In this document: piece by piece, positions 24,520-34,090 of the stretch | Layout of the letters: every line of letters starts with the position of its first letter | Numbering within the stretch: the stretch's first letter is position 1 | Assembly: GCA_026075535.2 (NCBI GenBank) | Contig: AP026547.1 | Coordinates: 9,176,001-9,240,000, forward strand | Direction: 5' to 3' | DNA: 64,000 nucleotides | From: Tricholoma matsutake | Lineage: Eukaryota; Basidiomycota; Agaricomycetes; Agaricales; Tricholomataceae | Made by a program: the position numbers and the translations under genes | Notes under the pieces: generated by a model | Databases searched by the model: none | Seen by the model: the letters and a program-made list of their open reading frames with translations, nothing else | Told to the model about the DNA's origin: nothing

Positions 24520-25150
24520 CCCTTTTCCAGGCCATTATTCTTCCTAATCAATGGAGTGGTTACGGGGTGATCTCGCTGTTGGTGGGAGACAAGGGCGCAA
24601 TTGTTCTCCAAGTGGAACCATCCTTAATGCCGTGAAACAATCGGAAATGTACCTGGATTCCCATATATTCCAACGATATCTGAAAAGGAATATTTCCAGG
24701 TGCCCAAAGTTTCCCATTGTTCTTCCGAGTTATCCACACCATAAAAGAGTTACTAGTCGAACAGAGGGGCCTGACTGGCTGCCTGACAAACATGAACGAC
24801 TATTGCCATATGTAAACTGCGGCAAAGATACACAAGCCTGGCTTGAATGAACAGGAACAAGAGCACCAAACATAAAAACAATTGCGGTTGGGACAAGGTT
24901 TGGAATCTTTGGATAAACAACCTGAAGAACACGGAACAAGACAATTGCCATCACGTGCACTCATTGTTACGCGGTCACGAATAGATATAAACGAACATTT
25001 ATCGATGTTCAAACCAACCTCCCCTTAACTTGATATTGACGCGTTGGATCCTGCTCCCATGTATGTCTTCATACGAACTTTGCAATATTACATATTCGCC
25101 CATTACTTCACAGGAACAATATCAAAGATTCCCCACAGTCCTCTAAACCT
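24520..25150. other. Intergenic, no supported gene
   Basis: Mixed-composition DNA between the PD-(D/E)XK-like gene and the small gene at 25.2 kb. It likely holds the promoters of both, since their starts face each other. No motif is strong enough to call. Confidence 0.3.
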
Positions 25151-25153
25151 GAC

Positions 25154-25611
25154 TTGCCACTTGCCGCAGCCAATTCGAGGCCACGCCGGCCGCGTCTTTA
25201 CAACACAAACCCGCGTCTCGGCCCCATCGTCAGGCTCTACGTCTTCGTTTTACCTTTAACAAACAGCGACCTTTTAAAGTGGGCAGACGACAACCAACTT
25301 GCACCCGAGAAAACGGATCACAATAGGACCTACCTTGCCTGGAAAGCTATATTCAGGATACTGCCTGAGGATTGTCGTCGCCATGCTCTTGTTAACATTG
25401 AACGTGGTGCAATACTGAACAGTATTGTAGTTGCTACCAACGAGACGCCGGAGGATCTGGAGAGGGCGAACGATAAAGAGATCATCAAGGCTGTTCAAAA
25501 GGCTGTGGGTGTGTACACACCGCCGAAGTGGTATAAACCTGAACGGTGAGTTTACGGTGCAGTATATTCGACCTTAGTTTCTTTCTTATGGGATAATGCC
25601 ACAGGGTGTAG
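25154..25611 (+). CDS. Small two-exon hypothetical protein
   Basis: An open frame of about 130 codons ends at CCTGAACG followed by GTGAGT, a strong 5' splice site at 25,546. An acceptor CCACAG at 25,604 joins it to GGTGTAG, giving the protein end WYKPERV and a stop at 25,609-25,611. Visible segments include VRLYVFVLPLTNSDLLKWADD, RTYLAWKAIFRILPEDCRRH and KAVQKAVGVYTPPKWYKPER. The start is uncertain: no ATG opens the frame near 25,154, so an upstream exon or a start farther in is likely. No known domain is recognised. CpG content is high and there are no internal stops, which suggests a host gene rather than TE debris. Confidence 0.5.
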
Positions 25612-26401
25612 TTATTCACTTTCTTTGCGACGTTTATCTGGCTCACTGCGTTTGTCTGGCAACACGTAATGACGAGTTTTAGTATCAACACTAAGTGTTT
25701 ACTACTGGATAAATAGTGGATTTACATTTTGAATCCGGTACGTGTAGCCTCTACTGAATTTTGGGCGTGAGCCAGGAGCCGTGATCATACAGCCATGCTC
25801 GTCGTTGACAGAGATGATAATTCTGGGTCTTGAACTACCATTTCGTTCTGCCGAGTTTATATACCTATTATTGAGTCCTGCCTTCTAGGTCTTAAATCCT
25901 CTCGTCCCTCGAAGTCCTTGTCAATAGAATCTTTTCTGGAATGGGTTCGAATCTACCCTGACTCTAATGTTTCCTCTTATAACACAACCCGAACAGTTCT
26001 AACTGAGCAACTATGACTTATAATATAACTTGAATTGTGTTACCATGTTCTACGAGTAACGCGCTACAAGTAGGTACCTATATAGTACTTACATTTATGA
26101 AGGATCGGTCCCTGCTCTGGATCGGGATTCAAGTTGAAGTTCGCCCTCTGAACTCGATTGACGTTGCGTCCTGATGTATGCCCCTCATGTATGTATTCAC
26201 CCAAACTTCGCGATGTTATATATTGCTCATCGTTTCAAGTTTTCCGATCACTCTGGCTATTTGCCTCAAAACAAGAATTAAAAATCAGAAAGAATTGATA
26301 AAGTTGAGATTTGCCAAAGACCACGTGGTTGACTTTGGGTTCGACCACACTATTCTAGCTCATTCTCTCCATACCGTCCGCTTCCAAAAAAGTGTATATA
26401 T
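25612..26401. other. Intergenic; contains a diverged duplicate of the 25-kb gene upstream region
   Basis: 26,158-26,240 resembles 25,030-25,105: both have TTGACG, GATCCTG/GTCCTG, CATGTATGT(C/A)TTCA(T/C), AACTT(T/C)GC and TTATATATTGC/TTACATATTCGC. No intact gene follows the second copy. Otherwise nothing is called. Confidence 0.4.
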
Positions 26402-26463
26402 ATATCTGTTGCGATTTATTCCATAAGGCTACGTAGCCTTATGGAATAAATCCCAACAATATC
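26402..26463. mobile_element. 52-bp palindromic micro-insert with 5-bp target duplication
   Basis: 26,413-26,452 is a perfect 40-bp palindrome; its half is GATTTATTCCATAAGGCTAC. Including one mismatch it extends to 26,407-26,458, beginning TGTTG and ending CAACA. ATATC flanks both sides (26,402-26,406 and 26,459-26,463). TG..CA ends and a 5-bp duplication are what a retroviral/LTR integrase makes, but the insert is far shorter than any LTR. Confidence 0.7.
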
Positions 26464-26690
26464 TCCCTGCATCCTTATCACACATCACTACATCTCCTAC
26501 TTCTCGTATTTTCATCACCCACTGTTGGAATACATGCCATGACATAACAATGGCTGTGACATCAGTAGATTACATGGCGGTATCGCACCAGCTCTCAACT
26601 TGCAGTTGACCTGTAGTTTCCAAGCAATTCCCTTGTAAATTCACCCATGGCTACTCTTGACACTCCTGCACAGATGCCTCCTGGGTTACA

Positions 26691-26889
26691 TGCTGGGATA
26701 CAGGCAAGCCGTGCCTGGTCCGAGTAAATAATGCTATTAATAGTACATGCTATACATAGAACATGCTATATATAGAACATAGTATGCTCACTACTTGGAA
26801 TAGGAGTATATGAGACATCTAGGTCTCTCTTTGATTCTCACTATGTTCAATAATAAGCCCCCCCTCCTTGAACAATTATAATCCCAATA
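26691..26889 (+). repeat. copia 5' LTR
   Basis: Begins TGCTGGGATACAGGCAAGCC (ancestral TGTTGGGATAC) and ends near AATCCCAATA. It is related along its length to the 3' LTR at 1126-1298. Internal ACATGCTATA(C/T)ATAGA words are duplicated. Confidence 0.65.
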
Positions 26890-26904
26890 GGTTATGGGCT
26901 CTGG
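26890..26904 (+). promoter_or_regulatory. Probable copia primer binding site (initiator tRNA-Met anticodon arm)
   Basis: GGTTATGGGCTCTGG directly follows the LTR. Its first part is close to the complement of the initiator Met-tRNA anticodon stem-loop (GGTTATGAGCCC), as in copia elements that prime from a half-tRNA. The assignment is from position and complementarity only. Confidence 0.45.
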
Positions 26905-26942
26905 CCCTATCTAGCTTAACAAGTTAATTATCTGGACCTACC

Positions 26943-27463
26943 ATGTCACAACACTTGGATGGCAAAGCTCCCAAACAACCATTACCATGCATACACTGTG
27001 CAGCCTCCATACAAAGTGCTAGAGCATATCCTTTAGGTTTGAGGGTGAAAGAGCCAGGAAACACAGCTGATGCTGCACATGATACACCTGCTCATGGTGA
27101 TGAACCCACAGCAGAACCCCACAGATATATTGCACTGATCCGAACCAAGGAATATTTGAATGTCAGTAAGTTGTCTGACTGTGATCATTTAATGGACACA
27201 AACTGGCATGAATGGAAGGAAAGGATGCAAAGAGTTTTTATCAAATATGACATCACCAAATATACACTATTACTGGAGATGAAGAACAACCTGATAATCC
27301 TGTTGGTGCACATAACTGGGATAAGAACAACACTTGGGCCCAACAGGTTATAATTCAGAACATAACCTCCACTCAGATGAACCATGTTGGCTCAAAGGAT
27401 ACTGCAAACAAAATGTACTGCACACATTTGGCAACTCACAAAATATGGTGCATCAAATCTGAA
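26943..27463 (+). pseudogene. Ty1/copia gag N-terminal fragment
   Basis: Reads LSDCDHLMDTNWHEWKERMQ and VFIKYDITKYT, the usual 'TNW..W..RM' start of copia Gag. It then continues in another frame (AHNWDKNNTWAQQVIIQNI, KMYCTHLATHKIW) after a frameshift near 27,290. It stops abruptly at the left TIR of the 27,464-29,676 element. Integrase, RT and RNase H are absent. Confidence 0.7.
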
Positions 27464-28350
27464 CTTTACACTCCCCCATGTAGTCCTGGAGGAATCCTGG
27501 TAGTCCTGGTGGACTGGTAGGATTCCTGGCAGATTCCTGGTGGATTCCTAGTAGGACTGGAAAACGCACATAGGAATTACCAGGATTCCTGGTGAATTCC
27601 TGGTGGAGTCTTGGTCTTCCTGGCAAAGTTGTAAAGAATCAAGTGAGTAAAGAATTACCAGGATTCCTGGTGGATTCCTGGTGAAGTCCTGGTCTTCCTG
27701 GTAAAGTTGTAAAGAGTCAAGTAAGAAAGAATTACCAGGATTCCTGGTGGAGTCCTGGTGGAGTCCTGGTCTTCCTGGTAAACCGATCAGTTCAAAAGGT
27801 CACACAATTAACTGTAGATAAATTATATTGATACTAATGCTATTTAATTCTGAGAAATTACTACAAAAGGCATACAAAAGCCCCACTATTGTACAGGGGG
27901 GCAAGTGCTAAATAAATAAAAAAACACCGTCTCGCTGCATAAGTGAGACAGCAGGTGCATAAATGCATGGGGGGTTGTTGTCTCCCATCTCCTGCCCCCT
28001 CATGGCCTCCCTGTGGTCCCTTCCCTCCCCACCACTTCCCTATCCTCATTGTGGAGGGGTGACATAGCCATTAGCACCCATTCCACCCTGCGAGCAAGTG
28101 CTCACAGTAGTGGGGGGCAGGTGCTGGGGGCATCATCTCCCTTCTCCCTCACCGATACCACACACATGAACCACCCTACAAGCAGGGGCTTGTAGGCATG
28201 GTGCTGTGTCATTCAGTGGGGTCATCTCCCTCCCCTCCTTGTCATCCTCATCTTCCTCATCGCCGCCTGCGCCGTCATTGCCCTGTCATTGTCCCCCCTT
28301 TGCTGTCATCACCAGTGCCATTCCACCCATGTGTTGTTGTCCCCCTCCCT

Positions 28351-28434
28351 GGTTGTTGTTGTTGTTGTCCCCCTCCCTGGTTGTTGTTGTTGTTGTCCCC
28401 CTCCCTGGTTGTTGTTGTTGTTGTCCCCCTCCCC
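28351..28434 (+). repeat. 28-bp minisatellite, three perfect units
   Basis: The unit is GG, five TTG, then TCCCCCTCCCT; units start at 28,351, 28,379 and 28,407, with partial units on each side. It lies inside copy B. Open frames across it are compositional artefacts. Confidence 0.9.
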
Positions 28435-29353
28435 CATTGTCATCATCATCATTGTCCCCTCCCCCTGTTGTTGTTGTCTCATCCCCCCCCTCTCGTCTCC
28501 CCCCCTCTTGTTCCTCCTTGTTCCCCCTCATCATTCAGTCGTCAGCCCTCATCATTGGCCCTCCATCTGCCCCGTTCCACCTGTGATCCACCCCCCGAGC
28601 AGTTGTTCAAGGGGCTGGAGGCCCATGGCATATTGTCCCTCATTGTCCCTCTTTGTGGCCATCCTCTGTCCCTTGTGGTCCTATCATCGTCATCCATCCA
28701 GCACCCCACACTCACAACCCACCCTACGAGCAGAGGCTCACAGGCATGGGGTAGGTGTGTTGTCAGTTTCAGGGGGTCTTCAGGGGTAGGTGACATGGCA
28801 TGCGAGGGGGAGAGGGTGGGTTGCTAGGGGCCCTCGGTCCATTGTTGCCAAATAGATCAGAACCTAGAAAGACAAGAAACAAATCAGTTAGCTTAGAAGA
28901 ACAAGAAATGAATGAAAAAGAAAAAAAAAAACTTACCATGGGCCCAAACGACAATTGTGTCATTTGGGCCATGCTGTGTCGAAACATATGTTTTGGGCCT
29001 TGAAAGAATAAAGACAAATTAGTTAGTTTATGAAAATGAAAAGCAATGGAAAAAAACTTATGTAGGGCCCAAACAATGCAGATTGCATTGTTTGGGCCAC
29101 ATTCTGTTCAGTCAGCTTGGTGGGGGTTGTGGTGATGGTGAATAGGGCATGGGAACGGTGGTGGTGGGTGTCCACACAGTGGTGGTAGTGGGAGAGCAGA
29201 GAGGAGAGGAGGGATGAGGCAGCATCGATGGTGGTGGTGGTAGGGTAGTGGTGTGTGATGAGGTGGCAGATTTGATGACCCAGCTATGTGCTTTGTCATA
29301 CACAGCCATGCCAACAGTACCTGAGTACCTTGTACCTATACCTCACAAGACCA

Positions 29354-29413
29354 CTTGATGCAGTGGTTATGTTGTGGCTTTAGTATTTGATACCAAGGTC
29401 TTGGGTTCAATTT
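29354..29413 (+). promoter_or_regulatory. tRNA-like A and B boxes in copy B
   Basis: TTGATGCAGTGG (A-box-like, one mismatch) and GGGTTCAATTT (B-box-like) lie about 45 bp apart and about 270 bp from the right TIR, the same place as in copy A. Confidence 0.35.
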
Positions 29414-29676
29414 GCTTTGGTAACACATTTTTATATATAAATAAATAGTAAGGGTGGGTCCTCCCTTCTCCTCCAGGATTCTTGGTCAGTCCTCCTGGAT
29501 TCCTGGAGGTCCAAGTCCTGGGAATTCCTGGGATTATACCAGGAAGAGCCCAATTTACCAGGATTATACCAGGACTTAACCAGGAATCCTACTGGAGGAA
29601 AAACAGTCAGAACTGAACCATTTGGTGGACAATGGCTGTGGCAGGGATTACCAGGAATACGTGGGGGAGTGTAAAG

Positions 29677-31600
29677 AGCTCGTTTGTGCCAAAGAAGTTG
29701 AAGGTGTATCTGTTATCTCCAAAGGAACAAGAAGAAGTTGATGCCTTCCTAAACAAGCAATTACACAAAGGATACATCTGACCTTTGAAATCTCTGCAGA
29801 TGTCACCAATATTCTTTGTACTGAAAAAGGATCAAAGAAAGAGGATGTGTATGGATTATAAGTATCTGCATGAGTGGACAGTGAAGAATGCATACCCCCT
29901 ACCCTTGATCTCAGAAATTATTGAAAAATTGGGGAAAGCCAAAGTCTTCACAAAATTGGATCTAAGATGGGGATACAATAATGTATGCATTAGGAAAGGA
30001 GATGAGTGGAGAGCAGTGTTTGCCATGCACCAAGGATTCATTCTTTGAGCCACTTGTCATGTTTTTTGGGATGACTAATAGTCCCCAACCTTCCAAAATA
30101 TGATGAATAACATTTTCAAGGACATAATCAACAAAGGCATGGTAATAATATTTATTGACAACATTCTGATATTTGCAGAGGATTAAAAAAATCATGAGGC
30201 AATAGTGCAGGAGGTGCTACAGAGATTGGCAGAGAATGATCTATTTTTGAAACTGGAGAAGTGTGTATTCAGTGCTAGTGAGATGGAGTTCCTGGGGTTA
30301 GTGATCAGCCCTGACAGAATTAAGATGGATCCAATTAAGGTACATGTGATCACTGATTGGCCTGTGCCCACCCATGTCAAGGAGGTGCAAGCCTTGTTGG
30401 GGCTTGCAAATTACTATTGTCACTTAGTGTTGCCTTGACTGACTTGGGGATTTTTGTATTTTTAAAATAACATGACACAATGCACTCAACCTGTTTAGTG
30501 TTGAGAGAGGACCCATCAACTTTTGTGGCTTCAAGTCAACCAGCAAAATGAGTCAAAGGTAATATTGATTCCAATACATTGTAAAAAATTCTGAAATTAT
30601 TTACATAGATAAGGAGCCCCAAAAGCTGATGGGTCCTCACTCAACACTAAGCAGGCTGAGTGCATTGTGTCAAGTCATTTCAAAAATACAAAAATGCCCC
30701 AAGTCAGTCAAGGCAACACTATTGTCACTTTGTGCATAATTTTTCTAAAAAATTGCTGGACTCTTACATAACCTCACACAAAAAGGGAGTAGTATGGAGG
30801 TGGGGGGAGCAGCAGCAGACAGTGTTTGAGGAATCAAAGAGGAAGTCTGTGGAGGGACCAATATTCACTCCAGTAGATTTCACATGCCCTTTACAGGTGG
30901 AATCAGATGTATCTGACTTTGCTACTGGAGCAGTATTATCAATGCTATGTGAAGATGACAAATGGCATCCTTGCACATATTTATCCTGAGGATTGAATGA
31001 TGTGGAAAGGCTTCATGATGTGCATGACAAAGAGATGTTGGGAATAACACAAGTGCTGGAGGCATGGAGACATTACTTAGAGGGAGCAATGCATCAGATT
31101 GAGATCTGGATGGATCACCAGAATCTGCAATACTGTCCATCAAAAAGCTTAACTGACAACAAGTGCATTGGGCACTATTCCTATCACATTTCAGTTTTCA
31201 CCTGATCCATAAAGCAGGAAGCTTGATGAGAAAAGCAGATGCATTATCCATGTATTGATCACAAAAGGGGGATGGAGGAGGACACATGATGAAGCAGACA
31301 TCTAATGAGATAGAAGCAGAAATCATACATCATCCTGCATCTATCTCAGACAACTATGATGATGATTTGACACACTTGAAGAGAAGATTGTTAGCCTGAA
31401 ACATGCATTGACAGAATTCAATGCTTGGAGCTACATATTGTAACAAATCAGGAGATGTGCCATAGAAAGAGGAAAGCATCAGATGCTTGTTCAGGACCAT
31501 TGGGAGGTGGATGGATACATCCTGTGTTCATGTGACATGTCCCTCCACAAGTCTCAGATCTAGTATTTACATGATTGTAAAGCCAGATCATCAGGCATAT
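29677..31600 (+). pseudogene. Ty3/gypsy pol fragment (RT and RNase H), decayed
   Basis: The frame reads FVPKKLKVYLLSPKEQEEVD, PIFFVLKKDQRKRMCMDYKY and AYPLPLISEIIEKLGKAKVF, then TKLDLRWGYNNVCIRKGDEW: gypsy RT. EFLGLVISPDRIKMD follows. After a MITE insertion (30,425-30,721), RNase H appears: VESDVSDFATGAVLSM, ITQVLEAWRHYLEGA, IWMDHQNLQY and RKADALS. The YxDD box is altered (IFIDNIL). An in-frame TGA at 29,779-29,781 replaces the Arg of the usual GYIRPSKS. The 5' part (gag, protease) is missing, replaced by copy B; no LTR is attached. Confidence 0.85.
30425..30721. mobile_element. hAT-type MITE, 297 bp, inside gypsy RT
   Basis: The ends are TAGTGTTGCCTTGACTGACT and its complement, with inverted repeats of about 80 bp. 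Exact 8-bp duplication TTGTCACT at 30,417-30,424 and 30,722-30,729. Removing it and one duplication restores the RT/connection reading frame context (NYYCHFVHNF). The first 10 bp match the 12,392 MITE; the rest differs. Confidence 0.92.
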
Positions 31601-31655
31601 ATGTCATTAACTTGCAAAATAATCTTCTAATGAGAACAAACAGTGTATGCATATT

Positions 31656-31859
31656 TTGTTCTAATTAGAAGAACCTTGATTAATGCTGTTCTGGCCCAGC
31701 TTGGCCTCAAAGCTGTGGCTTTGGCTTTCTCAACATACAGGCCAGGCCAAAGCCATCAACTAGGGCCTGGCCCCAGCTTGGCCCAGGCTGCAGCTTTTGT
31801 TAAAATGTTCAAATTTTGCCTTCAGGTCCATTGGTTATACAGGAAGCTAATTAGAACAA
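31656..31859. repeat. Short TIR element with GGCC-rich core
   Basis: TTGTTCTAATTAG at 31,656 and CTAATTAGAACAA ending at 31,859 are inverted repeats. Between them GGCCTGGCC, AGCTTGG, CAGCTT and GGCTTTGGC words recur in both orientations. A similar GGCC-word block is at 39,945-40,070. The adjoining 31,860-32,102 stretch has no feature. Confidence 0.5.
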
Positions 31860-32110
31860 TACATACAGTCTTCTCATTCAACAAATAGCCTCAGACTACA
31901 TTCACTTGATAGCTACTGTAACAGGCCAGTGACTAATGTACAAAGAAAATATTATTAAACTTGCCTAAATGTGAGGAGAGAATTGAATATATGTCTATTT
32001 AAAACACTGTCACCACAGGCCACATTGAACAGATAGAGACAACAAACTAACAGGGGAAAAAAAGAGACAACAAAAAAGGAAACAAAAAAGACAAACAAGA
32101 CCCTCACATC

Positions 32111-32945
32111 TAGTGTTTAAAGGTCCAGTCTGGTCTGGTTTTTGACTTCCAAATGGGGCAACCAGCAACCGCAACTGGTCTAGGACTGACCCAGATAATG
32201 GAGGACCACAACCAGTCCCTTTAGGACTGGTCCTAATCAGTCCTGGACTGAAAAAAGACTGGTTTGGACCAGTCTTTTGTCATAAAATTTATTGTGCCAA
32301 ATAACCCATATGGATCTCAACAAATATGACCATTACCTCATATACACTATATCCATGGATAGAGATTGTAATTCTCCATAGACTGATCCAACATTTAAGC
32401 AATTCTGTCAAGATTTGACTGAGATATGGCCAAAACTGAAAGGACATGCATTCAAGTTGCAGTTTTTAGTTTGTGATTTGTAGTTTGTAGTCACACTCAT
32501 TTGGGCTGTTATATGAATAAAATCACATGGTAAAGATGATCAGGTGTGTTGTTGTTATTTTTATGATGTCATATAGCTGTACAAAAAAAATTATAGCTCA
32601 GGTAATAAGCAATGCAATCAAAATTGTTCTGATACAACAAAATACTCATACAAAAACATTTTTGGTCATATCTCAACCAATTCTTGACTGTTTTTGATGA
32701 TCCAGGGACCAAAAATAAAGTAAATATGTGTGGGAGTAAGGTCCAACATATGTTGGGATGAAAGACCAGTCACAACCAGTTTTAACCAGTTTTTCATTGG
32801 TCCTACTATATTTTTCAAAATGAAAGACCAGCAACTGGACTGAAAAAGACTTTCATAAATAGACCACTGGTCCGGTCCTAATTGGTCCAGTTCAGTTCAG
32901 TTTTAGTCTTTTTTTCGGTCCTACAGACTGGACCTTTAAACACTA
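32111..32945. mobile_element. hAT-type non-autonomous element, 835 bp, 8-bp target duplication
   Basis: The ends are TAGTGTTTAAAGGTCCAGTC and its complement. Exact 8-bp duplication CTCACATC lies at 32,103-32,110 and 32,946-32,953. Both subterminal regions (about 150 bp) are packed with GGACTGGTCC-like words in both orientations; the centre is AT-rich. No transposase is encoded. Confidence 0.9.
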
Positions 32946-32953
32946 CTCACATC

Positions 32954-33628
32954 TTGTGTGAGCAGCCATTGAAGTGGGCATTGGGACAACATTCGGTCCT
33001 CATCACTTGTTGTCAGGTTGGGTTGTCTTCATGTAGCTGTGTGCCCATCAGGTTGTCTCCAGGCCAGTCCCATGCCCACACATATCTATGTTCAATAAAC
33101 AAAGACAAGGTGGTGAACTTGTCAAGTCTAGAAACCTGTTGCTCACTGATGAAAAAATTAGTAACAGATGAGTGGCACATCCTGCACCACCCACTATGGT
33201 TCAAACAAGGTTCAAAAAGGTACTTGCCTGTTACCTGAAATCCTACATGCTCAAAAATGCCCCACAATTGATCCACCCATGATTAGGTGAGGAATCGGTG
33301 TGCAGTATCAGGCTGAGCTAAAGCAACAAATTTTTTCTGTAAATAAAGTCATTAGTAAACATCAGAAAGTGCCTCTGGCACTATCCCCCTACACACAGGT
33401 AAGGACTTACCTGTTATACAAGACCCCACACATACACAAGCACATGTAATCATCCAGCATATGGCCCCAAATGAAAATGTGTCATCTTATGTACATCACA
33501 TGACTGCAGGACAGTTGGGGTGGTAGTGTGGGCATAGGTGTTGCATGATTTATTGGTAACAATTCTTATGACAACTTCATGTCTTGTTTAGATGGTAAGG
33601 TGGCATGATTGGTGCTTTGTGTAAGGGG
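32954..33628. other. Unassigned stretch, no supported gene
   Basis: Sequence between the hAT-type element and the gypsy LTR. No protein motif, repeat structure or RNA gene is recognised. Confidence 0.3.
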
Positions 33629-34030
33629 ACTAGAGGGTGCCCCACATGTTTCTCCTATTTTTTATGTTTGTCCAATATTTTTCCTCACCTCATTTCCTTC
33701 TATTCTTCGTTTTTCTATGATTTTTCCTTATTTTATTACTAATTTTCCTTTCTATCACATTTGTGCATGTTGACAGTTTTATATTTAGAGATGGAGTACC
33801 CTTTCCGACATCTACCCCTTGGTACAATGTCATTTGGTGGCCTTGATCTGCCTATCTCTGCCTTTTCTATTATTATTTGATTTTTGCAGTCTTCACATAT
33901 ACTGGGCACTGGCAAAGGGGTCCTTAGAGTTTTCTCTTTGGATTTCCCTTTGCTAGGTGTGCCTCCAATCCGTGTAATATGTACTATAATTTTAACCCTT
34001 TGCTAGAGGCTAAGGTTGCCCTTATAGTAG
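33629..34030 (+). repeat. Gypsy 1 5' LTR
   Basis: Matches 39,369-39,800 nearly throughout. Shared landmarks are ACTAGAGGGTGCC, TATTACTAATTTTCC, TGTTGACAGTTTTATATT and AGAGGCTAAGGTTGCCC. The 3' end is approximate. Confidence 0.85.
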
Positions 34031-34090
34031 AAAACTTCTCTCTTAAGGCCTGAAATCACAAACAGGCTGCCCAAGATAGGCAGGTATGGA

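Larger units (their letters stand above)
27464..29676. mobile_element. Dispersed TIR element, copy B, full length (about 2.2 kb)
   Basis: The terminal inverted repeats are CTTTACACTCCCCCATGTAG at 27,464 and, reversed, CTTTACACTCCCCCACGTAT from 29,676. The left subterminal 300 bp is built of GGATTCCTGG-type words and the right 200 bp of the same words. The interior has short hairpins (GCGAGCA..TGCTC and CTACGAGCAG..CTC) at about 28,090, 28,170, 28,590 and 28,720, a 28-bp minisatellite, two A-rich units with GGGCCCAAA..TTTGGGCC palindromes (28,939-28,970; 29,065-29,098), and tRNA-like boxes (29,354; 29,403). No protein-coding gene is credible. The flanks differ: copia gag on the left, gypsy RT on the right. 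No target duplication is seen. Confidence 0.75.

Noticed and set aside
28198..28827. Long overlapping open frames rich in Pro, Val, Ser
   Set aside because: They arise from the TTG/CCCCCT minisatellite and C/T-rich sequence in copy B; open in several frames at once, no domain.
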